Shown one piece after another: positions 45,283 to 56,405 of a stretch of 64,000 nucleotides of DNA (positions within the stretch are counted from its first letter, which is position 1; every line of letters starts with the position of its first letter). A program made the position numbers and the translations under genes. The DNA lies in the NCBI GenBank assembly GCA_951799405.1, contig OX637343.1, positions 10,332,524 to 10,396,523 on the forward strand, read 5' to 3'. Origin of the DNA: Agapetus fuscipes (taxonomy: Eukaryota > Arthropoda > Insecta > Trichoptera > Glossosomatidae). The notes under the pieces are model-generated. The model was not told the DNA's origin. It was given only the letters and a program-made list of their open reading frames with translations, and did no database searches.

Positions 45283-45630
45283 CTCGCAACGCAACTAAAA
45301 AAACGCAACTAAGCTACACATATAGTGTAACTTCTTGCCGCGTTATTCCCGAAGGGGTCGCATGTGGCGAGTTGAACCTATTTATTTTTACAGGTAAGGG
45401 GGCCGGCCTTACGCCAACCACTTCAGTTGAAGTGGGGGTTTCCCAGCTCCCGAGAGGGCTGGTACTCATTTCTTGTGAAGGCTGAGTAAACCTTGCCGGT
45501 ATTTTATTATGGGGTTTGAAATAAACACCGAAATAGGAAATCATTTCTGACACCCTCCTCGGTGGGATTCGAACCCGAGCTCACGGGGTAGAATGCCTGC
45601 ACTCTACCAACTGAGCTATCGACCGGACAT
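45283..45630 (-). mobile_element. SINE-1, full-length copy
   Basis: Nearly identical to 11596-11934, including 'gctcggttcgaat'-type changes ('acggggtagaatgc') and the extra 'aacgcaactaaaa' unit at the 3' side. The two probably come from the same recent source gene. Confidence 0.85.
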
Positions 45631-45746
45631 CTCTCAAGTGGCGGAATGCCTTCCCGTGAAGTAAAAGCAACGGCACGACAAAAGTAGAACCTCTAAGTCA
45701 TATAAGTAGTAAAAGCCACAAAGCAACTTGTGCCATTCATTGAGCA

Positions 45747-45985
45747 GAGAAAGCTGATGTACTTCGGTTCGGTCATGTTTTGAGAAATGAGAAATACCGC
45801 CTTCTCCATCTTATCATACAGGGTAAAACTGAGGGGATAACTCAGGGGCGCTGAAGGACATCGTGGCTGAAAAAAATGCGACAATGGTTCCACAAAAGCA
45901 CCAAGTCCCCGTTTCGAGCCGCAGCATCCAAGGTAAAAATAGCCGTGATGATCGCCGATGATCGATAGAAGTGGCACCAAAAGAA
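45747..45985 (+). pseudogene. LINE-E fragment: RT C-terminus, broken
   Basis: In shifting plus frames the pieces KLMYFGSVM, RLLHLIIQGK, RRRTSW-like, FRAAASKVKIAVMIADDR appear. They match the 'R+L.YFGHV.R...Y.LL+LI+QGK..G.R..GRR..SWL' ending of endonuclease-reverse transcriptases. At least one frameshift and several stops. Confidence 0.7.
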
Positions 45986-46169
45986 AAAGAAGAAAAATGT
46001 AGTGTTTTTTGACAGGTCGTGCGTAAAACTTACTCATAGCCCCGTATCATAGTGTTAAGTTTATTTTGTCGGAGACAAGTTATTTTATGTCTTAAAAGAA
46101 CATTTAATTCTAAACTCGTGAACAGCTATTTTACTGTGAATATGTTTGGTTTATACTAGGGACTATTTA

Positions 46170-46578
46170 AATAGGGTAATATCACCTTTTTTTTGTATTT
46201 CATAAAATGATTTTTAAAAATGCTTCTACGTTTAAAAAATATATATCTGGCTTAGTTTTTAAATTAAAGCTCGTAAAAATTCACGCATTTTCGATTTCCG
46301 GTAAAATAGGGCATTTTTTACTTATACGGATGTGACGTCGATGGATCTTCGGAGTGTACCGTTGGGCCCAAGCATTCGTCGGATCCATCTACGTGATTTT
46401 GACGTCTCAGCGTGGCTAGCCGGCCGCGCTGCTTTTTGGCGGGACTCAAATTTTTGAAAATTATCAATGATATGTTTATTTTTACTACTTAAAAAATACA
46501 TGGTTGTGATCCTTGAAATGTACTCTACACAACCATAGTATTTTAAACCGTTTTCCCCGCCACTGCAATTACCCTATT
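46170..46578. mobile_element. MITE, ~409 bp, with 'aatagggtaat' ends
   Basis: Left 'aatagggtaat' and right 'attaccctatt' are perfect inverses. The interior has 'gtgacgtcgatgga' and 'tggatccatctacgtgattt'. The second copy at 53735-54053 shares the right end. Confidence 0.75.
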
Positions 46579-46805
46579 ATTTGCCTTGGCGTGTAGAAGA
46601 AAAGTGCATGCTTCGTTCAAAATTAAATATTTTGGATTTGTAAGAAAAAGAACTAGTAGAAAGAAGACTTTTGTGTGAAATGAAGGATTGAAGTAGATCA
46701 AACTTTGCTGTTTTTGCCTCCGTGGACCCCTGTAGACTAAGGCCTCAGGAATGTGCCCGCCAAGCGTCTACCACCGACTGTTTTTTATACATTTTGGCGC
46801 GTATG

Positions 46806-47097
46806 GATAATCATACGTTGCCAGCGATAAACAAAGGATGGTTTTATTATAAAGGTGTGATCTTTAAACAGTGAGTCACATGCGAGACGATACCTCCTAT
46901 CATTATAGGCCTCATCTGAATACATGTGACGTCACTACAGGATGCAGGTAGGCAAGTAACGTATCTGTTTCCTACTAAATCATACGTTGCGAGCGATAAA
47001 CAAAGGATGGTTTTATTATATAGGTGTGATCTTTAAACATTGAGTCAGAAGGCGGTATCTCCTATCATTATAGGCCTCATCTGAAAACATGTGACAT
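46806..47097 (+). repeat. Tandem duplication, ~170-bp period
   Basis: 'taatcatacgttgccagcga' at 46809 and 'aatcatacgttgcgagcga' at 46978 begin two copies. Each runs on to 'cattataggcctcatctga' and 'acatgtgac'. The second stops at a LINE-A tail. Confidence 0.8.
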
Positions 47098-47297
47098 CTA
47101 AATCTAAATGTATCATTTGAGATTCATATTAAATGCATTTCCACAAGCAGACACGCATGATTTCGCGCTTACACATGCCGCATGTGGACCTACAATATAA
47201 AAACCCAATCTCAAATGAACATAAGCCCTGCAACTTATATTAACTTAGTATAAATCTTAAATATTATATATCTTCGCAAACTTAGATTATAGATTCT
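47098..47297. mobile_element. LINE-A tail pieces, head to head
   Basis: 47098-47238 is the 3' half on minus. 47249-47297 is a 3' end on plus ('gcaaacttagattatagatt'). Confidence 0.7.
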
Positions 47298-48505
47298 ATC
47301 TGAAGTCGAATATTCAGCCGAAGTAATGTTTTTTCAAAAAAATATGGAATTTTTCAAGAATTCTAATGAATTTATTATTTTGAGTCTCCACATATTTGGG
47401 ATAAAAACGCCATGGTTGGGTTTGAACGTATGGTTGTATTTTTGGGGTAGAGAACCTGCCATAAATAATCCCCTTTTAGGACGGATCTTTTAATTATATT
47501 TGCCGGCGATCGACTCCAATCGAATCAAGCATAAAAATTCCCGCTCGATCTTGTTTGGACGTGTTATCAAGGTTCCACGTCCTCCACCTTCTGACTGTCT
47601 GGCTGCTTTGCGAACTCTACCTTCTTTTATAGGCTTATTTGTTCTACCAAAAAGGTCCATTTGGTGTGTCTCTAGACATAAGTTCACTGTACATCCGTGC
47701 ATTATTATTTTAAATCATTCCTGGACTTATAGGTTGGTATGAGTGTACACTGTACAATAATGTAAACAATAATGAATTATTAATTGATTATTTTAATACC
47801 TGTTTCTGGCCAGGCAGCATAGGTTGGGGAATTGTATTCATCCTCACAAATCTATTTTTTTAATTAAAATTAAAATAACAGTGTTTATCGCATGTGTGAC
47901 GTCATCGAGCCGAGAGAATTTTGAAATGTGTGGACTCTATTCTCACAAGTTTTTGAGCCTTGCCACCCTACTGCAACACGCCAACACCTAAGAAGGCGCC
48001 ATGATTAAATTCTTTCAAAATTACTCATTTTAAGATATTCAAAAAGCACCGGAAACTCGAAAAAAAATCCCACCCATGGGGTCCCTTTTTTTGACAATGA
48101 GAAAAATTTCAACGCCATTTCGAAATGTCTCTTGACGACTTGAAAGAACAATAAAAGTAAAAATACCCAACGCCCTTTCAAATTTGGCACATATTCAATT
48201 TGTAAAATATATGACAAAAGATGTCGATAATTTCGTCACATACTTTACGGCTTTCGGATGGGGCGGATAACAAACGCAACGTTAACAATAATATCTGTAG
48301 TGCCACCTCACTTTTAGACCTATCTGATATACAACCACTTCGATATACGACTGAAAGACATCGAAAAGTACAGTGACTATAAATTCTACTGGTATTTCTA
48401 TGTAATTCTTCTTTTAGTCCGACTCTTTTCTAATATCAAAAAATATATAAAAAATAAAGATATTCCAGCTCTGGAAAGAGATTCTTCAATGTCGTTCAAT
48501 GAGGT
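47298..48505. other. Mostly unassigned, with SINE-2 3' part
   Basis: 47755-47865 matches SINE-2 ('aatacctgtttctggccagg', 'cacaaatctattttttt'). 47500-47742 is open on both strands (plus: PRPPPSDCLAALRTLPSFIG) and looks unlike neighbouring AT-rich DNA, perhaps an element remnant I cannot name. The rest is unassigned. Confidence 0.45.
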
Positions 48506-48698
48506 TTACTTTGATAATGTTACCCCTGTTTTGTAAAAGGGCGCCAAGACTTGAATGGTGTAAGTTTATTTAAGTTTTTTTTTGTAAATGCACATGCAGC
48601 CTTATAAACGTGAACTTACGCGTATCTGCGTGTGTATATGCATTAAATATAAATCTTAATAAACCTTGTTAAAATATCTGTGCAACTTAGATGATATA
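48506..48698 (+). mobile_element. Divergent LINE-A tail, 5' end missing
   Basis: 'gataatgttacccctgtttt' to 'gtgcaacttagatgatat'. Confidence 0.65.
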
Positions 48699-48778
48699 TG
48701 TTGTTGGTCGTCATTGAGTCATCTTTCATTCAATTTTGGTTGTTTGATAAAATTGCATTAAATAAAAACTATGTTAGT

Positions 48779-49080
48779 CCGGTCGATAGCTCAGTTGGTA
48801 GAGTGTTTGCATTCCATGCCGTGAGCTCGGGTTCGAATCCCACCGAGGGTGTCAGAAATGATTTTCCGTTTCGGTGTTTATTTAAAACCCCAAAATAAAA
48901 TACCGGCAAGGTTTACTCAGCCTTCACAATAAATGAGTACCAGCCCCCTCGGGAGCTGGGAAACACCCCACTTCACTGAAGTGGTTGGCGTAAGGCCGGC
49001 CCCCTTACCTGTGAAAATAAATAGGTTCAACTCGACACATGAAGTTACACTAAATATGTAGCTTAGTTGCGTTGCGTTTA
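48779..49080 (+). mobile_element. SINE-1, full-length copy
   Basis: Best head in the window: 'gatagctcagttggtagagt' and 'cgggttcgaatcccaccgag'. The body is intact except for a deletion before 'gaagttacactaaatatg'. The end is 'agcttagttgcgttgcgttt'. Confidence 0.88.
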
Positions 49081-50101
49081 TCTTCCATACCTATAAAGTC
49101 TAAAACGCGTTTTTTCCTGAAATAGGGAATAGTATTGACAAAAGTGAACATAGGATTAAAATCTACACTAACCCCCACTTGAAACAGAAATAAATACATT
49201 AATCAACTGTTTTGTTATACGACCAAGGATCTATTACAAAATTTAGTTCTAATATTGAGGTTTTGCCCATACAAGGAACATTGTCAATGGAAAGAATGCA
49301 CCCAAACCCCATTCAGTTTTTTTTGCTCGAGCGCCGGCGTTTCTTTGCTTATTATTCAGCCAGCCCATAAAGAAGGAATCTTGTACATTTTATTTTTGTG
49401 TGTGTGGCAACACAAACAGAAAAAAAAACAATAATGCCAACACTGCAAAAATTTATGTGTGGAGCCGTTCCGAATTCAAATATTTTTATACCTACCCGAA
49501 CGAGATAAAATCAAACATTTTTACGTATCTGGAAAAGATGTTTTTTTTTTTTTAAAATAAAATAAAAATTTAAAGTATAATGTTCCATGTGAGAAAAATA
49601 ATAATTAAACACATTTTGAAGATCATAATTTTTACTCCAATTTAAAAAATAAAAATCTACTTTTCTCTTTCCAATCTTTTATCCAACTTGATCAGTATTC
49701 ATGTTTCATGCTGATTTATTGAATAGTTGACAATTGTTTTTGATAGAATGATTGCGTCTGCCAAAAATGAGTCTCATTCTGACATTTGAATGGACTACGT
49801 AAGTATTTAGTGAAATTATTATTGATATTGCTTTTACTAATGTAATTTGTGGAAAAGTTTTTATTCTGACCATGATTTTAGACATAATAATAAATATTTT
49901 ACACAATAACCTTTACATCGGGGTCGTGCACAGCATTCAATCCGTGGGTAGGCAACAATAAAGGATTTTCTTAGTTTTAATTAAACTGGAAAAACTGTGC
50001 TTTACATAATTATTTATCTACCATGCGTTTGAAGGTCTTTCGAAGATAAAAATATGTTCAGATACTGTTAAATCGAATAATTTTTTTACTCAATTAAGTA
50101 C
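49081..50101. other. Unassigned AT-rich stretch
   Basis: A LINE-A scrap (-) at 49115-49180. Otherwise no gene; a 14-base T run near 49541. Confidence 0.4.
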
Positions 50102-50405
50102 AGCAACGCAACTAAGCTGCATATACAGTGTAACTTCTTGCCGCGTTCTCCCCGAAGAGGTGAACCTTTTTTATTTTTACTAGTAAGGGGGCCGGCCTTA
50201 CGCCAACCCCTTTAATTGAAACGGGGATCTTCCAGGTCCCGAGAAGGATGTTTCACATTTCTTGTGAAGGCTGAGTGAGCCTTGCAAGAATTTAATTTTG
50301 AGTTCGACATAAACACCGAAACGGGAAATCACTTCCGACAACCACGGTGGGATTCGAACCTGAGCTCTCGGCATGAAATGCAAGCACTCTACCTAACTGC
50401 CATTG
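50102..50405 (-). mobile_element. SINE-1, nearly full length
   Basis: 3' end 'gcaacgcaactaagctgcat' on plus. The head at the right is degraded ('ctctacctaactgccattga'). Confidence 0.8.
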
Positions 50406-51132
50406 ACTACAACTATTGTATTTGACTTTATTGAGGTTTCGCCACTGCCTTTTTATTGTTAAACCGGTTATTTACATACAAATAATAGGTTTGTAGGTCC
50501 AAATATCATTTGCTGTCATAAAATGTACATTTACGTTCTGCAAACGGCTACAGGGATTTTCTCTGTAGGGGCGGTTTTCAGTTTTCAGGCGCCCCGGGCC
50601 AAGTCGTATCTTTTCTGTAGCTATCTATGTATGTATATCTTTGATCGATCCAAAGTAATGTTTTCATTCAAAACAATATTCGAAAATACTTATATTTATA
50701 TCGTACAAATATTTATATTCATTTAAGTATTTATATGGCTATTTCCATATTGTACGATTATGCAGGTACACACCGCGGTGGAATAAAATTTATTTATTAT
50801 CGATGTATTATATTTTTATTGAAACGGCATAAGCTCGTAGATGATTCTAGCTTTACATACGTCATACAGTGGGTTAATTTATGCAAGAAAGTCGAGTGTA
50901 GATTTTGTGCATTTTTTTTAATGTAATAATAAAACCATTCTGCCCCTGCACAATGCCCGTCTCTGGCAATGAAACGCCCTCACGCAAATCCTCTCCCATA
51001 AAATCCTTCTGTGATTTCATCTCTCCCTTTTACGTCCATTTTACATTTTACTCCAAGTATAGAACCCTACTTTCAAACTCAATACCATTCTACCAGAAAG
51101 CGTATAGTAATCAAAACGCACACTAGAGACGC
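50406..51132. other. Unassigned stretch
   Basis: 50575-50605 ('gttttcaggcgccccgggcc') resembles the subterminal part of hAT-like ends such as 6020. No gene. Confidence 0.4.
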
Positions 51133-51462
51133 TAAAAAATGCTCCTTAGCTACACGTATAGTGTAACTTCTTGCCGCGTTCTGCTCGAAGGGGTCGCAAT
51201 CGGCGAGTGCAACCTATTTATTTTTAAAAGTAAGGGGACCGGACTTACGCCAGCTACTTCAGTTGAAGTGGGGGTTTCCCAGATCTCCCTAGCTGGCTGG
51301 TACTCACTTCTTGTGAAGGCCGAGTAAACCTTGCAGGTATTTTATTTTGGGCTTGAAATAAACTACGAAACGGGAAATCATTTCTCACACCTTCGGTGGG
51401 ATTCGAACCTGAGCTCTCGGCATAGAATGCAAGCACTCTACCAACTGAGCTATCAACCGGAC
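51133..51462 (-). mobile_element. SINE-1, full length
   Basis: From the head at 51462 ('ccggttgatagctcagttgg' on minus) to the 3' end near 51133. The final 'gttgcg' is mutated. Confidence 0.83.
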
Positions 51463-51557
51463 AAGACGCTATTTAAATTAAAAAATATTTTTGTTAAACG
51501 CTATGATTTAGTTTAAACGAAATTTTTACACTTGTTCTTCAGTACTACGAGTATACA

Positions 51558-51690
51558 ACATAACATAAACTCTCCTCGACAGCGTATCAAGATCAAATTG
51601 TAAAAGTGTATAGAAGATACGACAGCAAATCTAGTGAGTGATTTAGTTTCCTTACATCTTTCTTCTCACGCGATCGAGGGGAGTTGTGTG
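51558..51690. mobile_element. Single-unit relative of the 33.3-kb tandem
   Basis: 'aactctcctcgacagcgtat' at the left and 'acgcgatcgaggggagttg' at the right form the inverted ends of a ~130-bp MITE. Confidence 0.7.
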
Positions 51691-52104
51691 AAAATGCTTC
51701 TTTATACTTGAGGGACAGGGCTGTAAAATCCACGCCGTGGCTTGCAATTTACCGGCAGAATGTGAAAAGTTTACTAGCCGAACAAATGACAGCTTTTCAA
51801 AGTGGAATTAGCGTAGCTGCTATGTCTACAATTGGGATATCGGTTTACAAAAGAAATAACAAGAAAAACTTGTTCGTTTCTTTTAAATCTCTTCTTTGTC
51901 TTATTGTCGATTTGCGCTACATCTCAACTCATTTATATTTTACCATCCATGCTTCACTTCCATACAATAGTGTCAATTAGACGGTAAAGTATTAATCTTT
52001 CAGGATCTGTTGCACCAAACTCCAATCAGACAAAAATCAAAATTAAGTGTGATTTCTCCCTTTCAAATCAAAAATTTGGTTGCATAAACGTACGTCCACT
52101 GAAA
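51691..52104. other. Unassigned stretch with a 98-codon frame
   Basis: 51684-51980 (+) is open, without recognisable relatives, and starts in the MITE edge. 51941-51965 ('tttaccatccatgcttcact') resembles part of a LINE RT region on minus ('SEAWMVKY'-like). Weak. Confidence 0.4.
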
Positions 52105-52240
52105 GGTCCATCCAACCTTACAACAACTGGGCCTTGCTTGATAATTGACGCTTTCTACAGCGACGACCAAGCTCGCAGAGGGCTCTTGAGGTGTGATACA
52201 CACAAAAACAGCGCTCACCAAATAAATCATTATATTATAA
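52105..52240 (+). mobile_element. SINE-3, 3' half
   Basis: From 'ggtccatccaaccttacaac' to 'ccaaataaatcattatatta'. Confidence 0.75.
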
Positions 52241-52362
52241 TTATAAATAATTATAAAAAATTATAAAAAACACAGAGTTTTATTTTCACAAATTGAGTTT
52301 TTATTTCCACCTCAAGTACTTTCGACTTATTCACGTCATTATCAAGAGGATACTAAATTACA

Positions 52363-52612
52363 AAAATTGACAAGACAAATACCATAGAGAAATAAAATAA
52401 AAATAATGATTTAGGTACGACAAATAGGTACAATAAGGAAATGACACATAATATAATTACAATATTATATAATGATATAACAAATTGACAAAACCACAAA
52501 CCATAGAGAAATCTAAATAAAAATAATAATTTATGTAAATAGATACAATAATGAGATGACACATATTATAATTACAATATTAAAAATTGACAAAACAAAA
52601 ACCGTAGAGAAA
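52363..52612. repeat. Three tandem AT-rich units of ~100-120 bp
   Basis: 'aaattgacaagacaaatacc' (52363), 'aaattgacaaaaccacaaac' (52483) and 'aaattgacaaaacaaaaacc' (52584) start successive units containing 'catagagaaat' and 'gacacatattataattac'. Confidence 0.85.
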
Positions 52613-52625
52613 TCAAATTAATAAG

Positions 52626-53075
52626 TCACGATAAAGAAGCACAATTAGTTAATAACAAAGGTGAGGCAGCAGGAATTTGGACATTGACCAAATTGTAAGA
52701 ATTAGAATTTTTATGTTTGTGGATTTCTAAAGTTTCTAGGGCAATTAGTTGTCTGCCCTTGCATCCGGAATGGAGAACCCTGACACCGTCATTATTGAAC
52801 GAGTGGTCATTTTCGATACAGTGGTCCGCCATCTCCGAATAACCAGACAAACCCCTAAAAGCCCTCTTATGTTCTTTCAACCTTACATTTATAGATCTGG
52901 AAGTTTGTCCAACATATACGGAATTGCAGTCATTACAAGATAATCGATATACACCCCCACCATCCATACGTTCAATCTTATCCTTATTGTTGAATAATAT
53001 TTGACCTATATTACTGTTGGTATAATAGGCGCAACTAAAGGTATTTTTTACTAAGTGACCAAGGTTGGTACTCAC
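52626..53075 (-). CDS. GIY-YIG endonuclease domain of a Penelope-like element
   Basis: GIY-YIG enzymes nick DNA. In Penelope-like elements this domain follows the RT and is thought to cut the target. The frame as given begins at a GTG and codes for 149 residues. Visible: VSTNLGHLVKNTF lead-in, C47-x2-C50, GVY (41-43), YVG (54-56), R65, H69, an H85...H91 pair, and E114/E117 in ALETLEIHKHKN. It ends with a natural-looking stop after ASPLLLTNCASLS. GIY and YIG are both replaced by V variants, common in the family. The frame stays open rightward into the inverted arm (LSRGYVGQ), so the ORF was once longer and the RT has been lost. No frameshift or stop breaks the domain. Activity without the RT is unknown. 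Confidence 0.88.
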   Translation of the reverse strand: MSTNLGHLVKNTFSCAYYTNSNIGQILFNNKDKIERMDGGGVYRLSCNDCNSVYVGQTSRSINVRLKEHKRAFRGLSGYSEMADHCIENDHSFNNDGVRVLHSGCKGRQLIALETLEIHKHKNSNSYNLVNVQIPAASPLLLTNCASLS

Positions 53076-53197
53076 TTGCCCTACATATCCTCTTGATAAT
53101 GACGTGAATAAGTCGAAAGTACTTGAGGTGGAAATAAAAACTCAATTTGTGAAAATAAAACTCTGTGTTTTTTATAATTTTTTATAATTATTTATAA

Positions 53198-53627
53198 AAA
53201 TGAATTTTCACTGTGTGAATACACAAACTTTAAAAAGTCTAATATTATAATTATACACTTTTTTGTCAGTCGGTCTTCATTCATCGCTTCGGAACAATAC
53301 ATTTTTAATTAAACGTTTTCGTGTTTGCCGAAGCCTTGAGATACTTCTGATTGCGCATGCCCATTTGATGAATAAGAAAGAAATAGCAGGCGCCACATCG
53401 CGGTTGGATTCTTAACGACAGAGGTGTTGGCCATCCCCGGGCGTGTTGCTACAGAGATATATAAACCATAATGTCATGTATTAATTTAAACGACTAATAA
53501 ATAAAGGAATACATAATTCCCAATGCGCCGGGAACCCAGCGTGGCGCAGGAGATGGGGAATCTATAGATCAGGCCGACATGCTACAAGGCTCCCAAATAT
53601 TCAGTCAAATATTTTTTTACAATATTA
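53198..53627. other. Unassigned stretch
   Basis: 53400-53470 contains 'gcgtgttgctacagagat', similar to 38553 and 56860. No gene. Confidence 0.4.
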
Positions 53628-53725
53628 ATATAATATTAGGATGATTTATTTGGTGAGCGCTGTTTTTGTGTGTATCACACCTCAAGAGCCCTCTGCGAGC
53701 TTGGTCGTCGCTGTAGAAAGCGAAC
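53628..53725 (-). mobile_element. SINE-3, 3' end
   Basis: 'ggatgatttatttggtgagc' and 'gagcttggtcgtcgctgtag' on plus, cut where the MITE at 53735 begins. Confidence 0.7.
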
Positions 53726-53734
53726 TACAGCTCA

Positions 53735-54053
53735 GTAAAATTTTCGATTTCCGCTAAAAGTTATTTTTTTTATTTATGCGGATGTGACGTCAATGGACCT
53801 CACAATGTATGGAGTGTACCGTTAGGTTTTCTAAGACCGATGGATCCATCTACGTAATTTTGACGTCACAGCGTGTTTCTTCGGCCCCACTGCGTTTTGG
53901 CGGTATTCAAATTCTCGACATTTTATTTTTTAAAATGATCAATTATATCCTTATTTTTACTATATAAAAAAGATATGGTTGTAATCCTTGAAATGTACTC
54001 TACACAACCATAGTATTTTAAACCGTTTTCCCCACCACTGCAATTACCCTGTG
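53735..54053. mobile_element. Second copy of the 46170 MITE, left end missing
   Basis: 'tggttgtaatccttgaaatg' and 'accgttttccccaccactgc' match 46502-46565. The right end is 'aattaccctgt'. Confidence 0.75.
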
Positions 54054-55384
54054 TTATTCTTCTTCTTCTTTGTGGCGGATTCCCGCGTTCAGCAGGGGCG
54101 CCAGTGTCAAGTAGGGTTTGTGTTATTCTCGGGGTACAGAATATTTTGATCTGATAATTTGACCTGACCAGCCATAATGTAAAAAAAAATATTGCAAGAA
54201 AAAATATTCGAGCATAAAATAAAATAATAAAAAATAGTGAATTAAAACTGTGTTTTTTTTTAAATCCCCCTATAATATAAAATGCAACGGCCTCCCCATA
54301 CAAAATAGTTGTGCGTTAATGGCATTCAAACTGAAGAACTCCTGAACAGATGCACGTCATATTCACAACAAATATTGTTCAGGACTTGGGATGTGCTTCC
54401 TCATCATTAGTAGATTTTAAATTGTTGTTTTTTAAATAAATAAACATGATCAATCACAACACCTTTTTATGTAAAACCTATGCGAGAAACAAAACTCATT
54501 TTGACATTCGAATTTCAAATAAATTGCCAGCACTTCAAAGTTGCCATCGTTGCCATTGCCAAGTCGATTCTTTTTCGGTTGAATTCCGTTGAGTACCTAC
54601 CTATATTCTTTATTTATTTCAAAATTATACTTCAACCAGTTATAACATGTATTTTTTAGAAATAATGACGATCGATTAGGTCAACTTTTTATATGAAACC
54701 GTACTTATTGCGGCATTTAATTTTTTTAAAGTATTATTACAATATACAATCTAAGTTGCATAGACGCATTAACATTTATAATTCATATTCAATGCACTCC
54801 TCTTCGGAGACACGAGTGAGTTTGCGCTTACAAATGCTGCATGTGTATTTACAAATAAAAATTTCAGCCTCTCATGACCATAAGCCCTGCAACTTTTGCT
54901 GACCTTTTCAGAAACAGGGGACACATTTGTTAAGTGAACCCATTTATGCGATATGGGTGGTAAGCCTCATACTAACCCTTAAGTCAAGGAATTTGAGTTT
55001 GAAAAATCCTTAAACAACGGTAATCTTAATTTATAATCTAAAGTTGCAAAAAAAGTTATTTGATGATTCAAATTGAATGCACGCCCACAAACTGGCAAAT
55101 GTCATTTCACGCTAACATATAGTTGTGGCGCTTGATTTTTTTTAAATATCCCCCTATAATATAAAATTCAACGGCCTCCCCATACAAAATAATTGTGCGT
55201 TAATGGCATTCAAACTGAAGAACTCCTGAACAGATGCACATCATATTCACAACAAATATTATTCAGAATTTCGGATGTGCAACTCCATCATTAAAAGTTT
55301 TAAAATTGTTGTTTTTTCAATAAATAAACATGATCGATTACAGCACCTTTTTGTGTTAAACCAAAACAAGCACACAAAGATGAA

Positions 55385-55800
55385 ATTTGAATTTGGAACA
55401 CATTCGGAATAAAAACCTAACAAATAAAAATGTGCTTTATTTTGAACACATTACAAATCCTACGGATTTTATAGGTAGGTACTTTTATTAGCCTACCAAG
55501 ATCCTACAATAATAATATTATTCTTATAAAATTTGAATTTGGTACACATTCGGAATAAAAACCTAACAAATAAAAATGTGCTGTATTTTGAACACATTAT
55601 AAATCCTACAGATTTTATAGGTACTTTTATTAACCTACCAAGATCTTGCAATAATAATATTATTCTTATGAAATTTGAATTTGGAACACATTCGGAAGAA
55701 AAACCTAACAAATAAAAAAGTGCTTTATTTTGAACACAATTATAAATCCAACAGTTTTTATAGGTACTTTTATTAACCTACCAAAATCCTACAGAATATG
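55385..55800 (+). repeat. Three tandem units of ~145 bp
   Basis: 'gaatttggaacacattcgga', 'gaatttggtacacattcgga' and 'gaatttggaacacattcgga' begin units at 55388, 55535 and 55677. Each continues to 'aataataatattattctta'. Frames on both strands here are repeat artefacts. Confidence 0.9.
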
Positions 55801-55804
55801 TATA

Positions 55805-55955
55805 TCAAATGCATGCCCACAAACAAACAGGTGTAGTTCGCGCCTACCTTCTTTAACTTTTGCCGACCTTCCCTGACACAGGGGTGACATTGGCAAAGTG
55901 AACCATTTTTTACAGTATAGGTGGTCAGCCTCATACCAACGTATAAGCCAACTAT
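55805..55955 (-). mobile_element. LINE-A tail, central deletion
   Basis: Starts 'ggcttatacgttggtatgag' on minus and jumps from 'gtcggcaaaagtt' to 'gcgcgaactacac'. It sits between C and B' of the local duplication. Confidence 0.75.
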
Positions 55956-56354
55956 TAAAACATTAACTTTTATAATTCATATTTAATGCATGACCCCAAG
56001 CAGAAACAAGTGAGTTTGCGCTTACAAATGTTGCATGTATACCGACTCACAAATTAAAATCTAAGCCACAAATAAACATAAGCCCAGCAACTTTTACCGA
56101 CCTTTTCTGAAACAGGGGGAACATTGGTTAAGTGAACCATTTTTTACAACATGGGTGGTCGGTCTCATACCAACCTAATAAGTCAAGGAATTTGAGTTTG
56201 AAAAATCCTTAAACAACGTTAATCTTAATGTAAAATCTAAAGTTGCAAAAAAAAGGTCTTAAATGATTCAAATTCAATGCATACCCACAAGCTGGAAAAT
56301 TTAATTTCGCGCCCTATATATGATTGTTGCATTTGATGTTTTAAATATCATTAC

Positions 56355-56405
56355 TCTTGCTAATGACCTGAAACTTGAAGGTCGAAAGTACTCGAGGCGG
56401 ATAAT
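56355..56405 (+). mobile_element. Hammerhead-like motif remnant
   Basis: 'ttgctaatgacctgaaactt', GAAA at 56384 and 'gtactcgagg' parallel the arm at 53093-53130 ('...tcgaaagtacttgagg'). Confidence 0.5.

Larger units (their letters stand above)
52241..53197 (-). mobile_element. Penelope-like GIY-YIG remnant between perfect inverted arms
   Basis: Arms 52241-52352 and 53086-53197 are identical inverted 112-bp copies. Between them on minus are an intact GIY-YIG frame and a 3-unit AT-rich tandem. No reverse transcriptase is present. Each arm holds a hammerhead-like motif (TTGATAATG at 53093, GAAA at 53115). Penelope-like elements are known for C-terminal GIY-YIG domains, complex terminal repeats and hammerheads. 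The unit is about 957 bp. Confidence 0.85.
54256..56345 (+). repeat. Local segmental duplication, order A-B-A'-C-B'
   Basis: A (54256-54480) and A' (55140-55365) share 'atgcaacggcctccccatac' and 'gaagaactcctgaacagatg'. B (54746-55138) and B' (55960-56345) each hold a LINE-A tail (-), then 'gagtttgaaaaatccttaaa' and a second tail end. C is the tandem at 55385-55800. Serial unequal exchange could produce this. Confidence 0.75.

Noticed and set aside
48779..48850. tRNA gene
   Set aside because: A and B boxes are good, but the acceptor stem does not pair and the sequence continues into the SINE-1 body found in many copies.
55493..55715. 60-72 codon frames on both strands
   Set aside because: They fall in the 145-bp tandem repeat, are internally repetitive and mirror each other.
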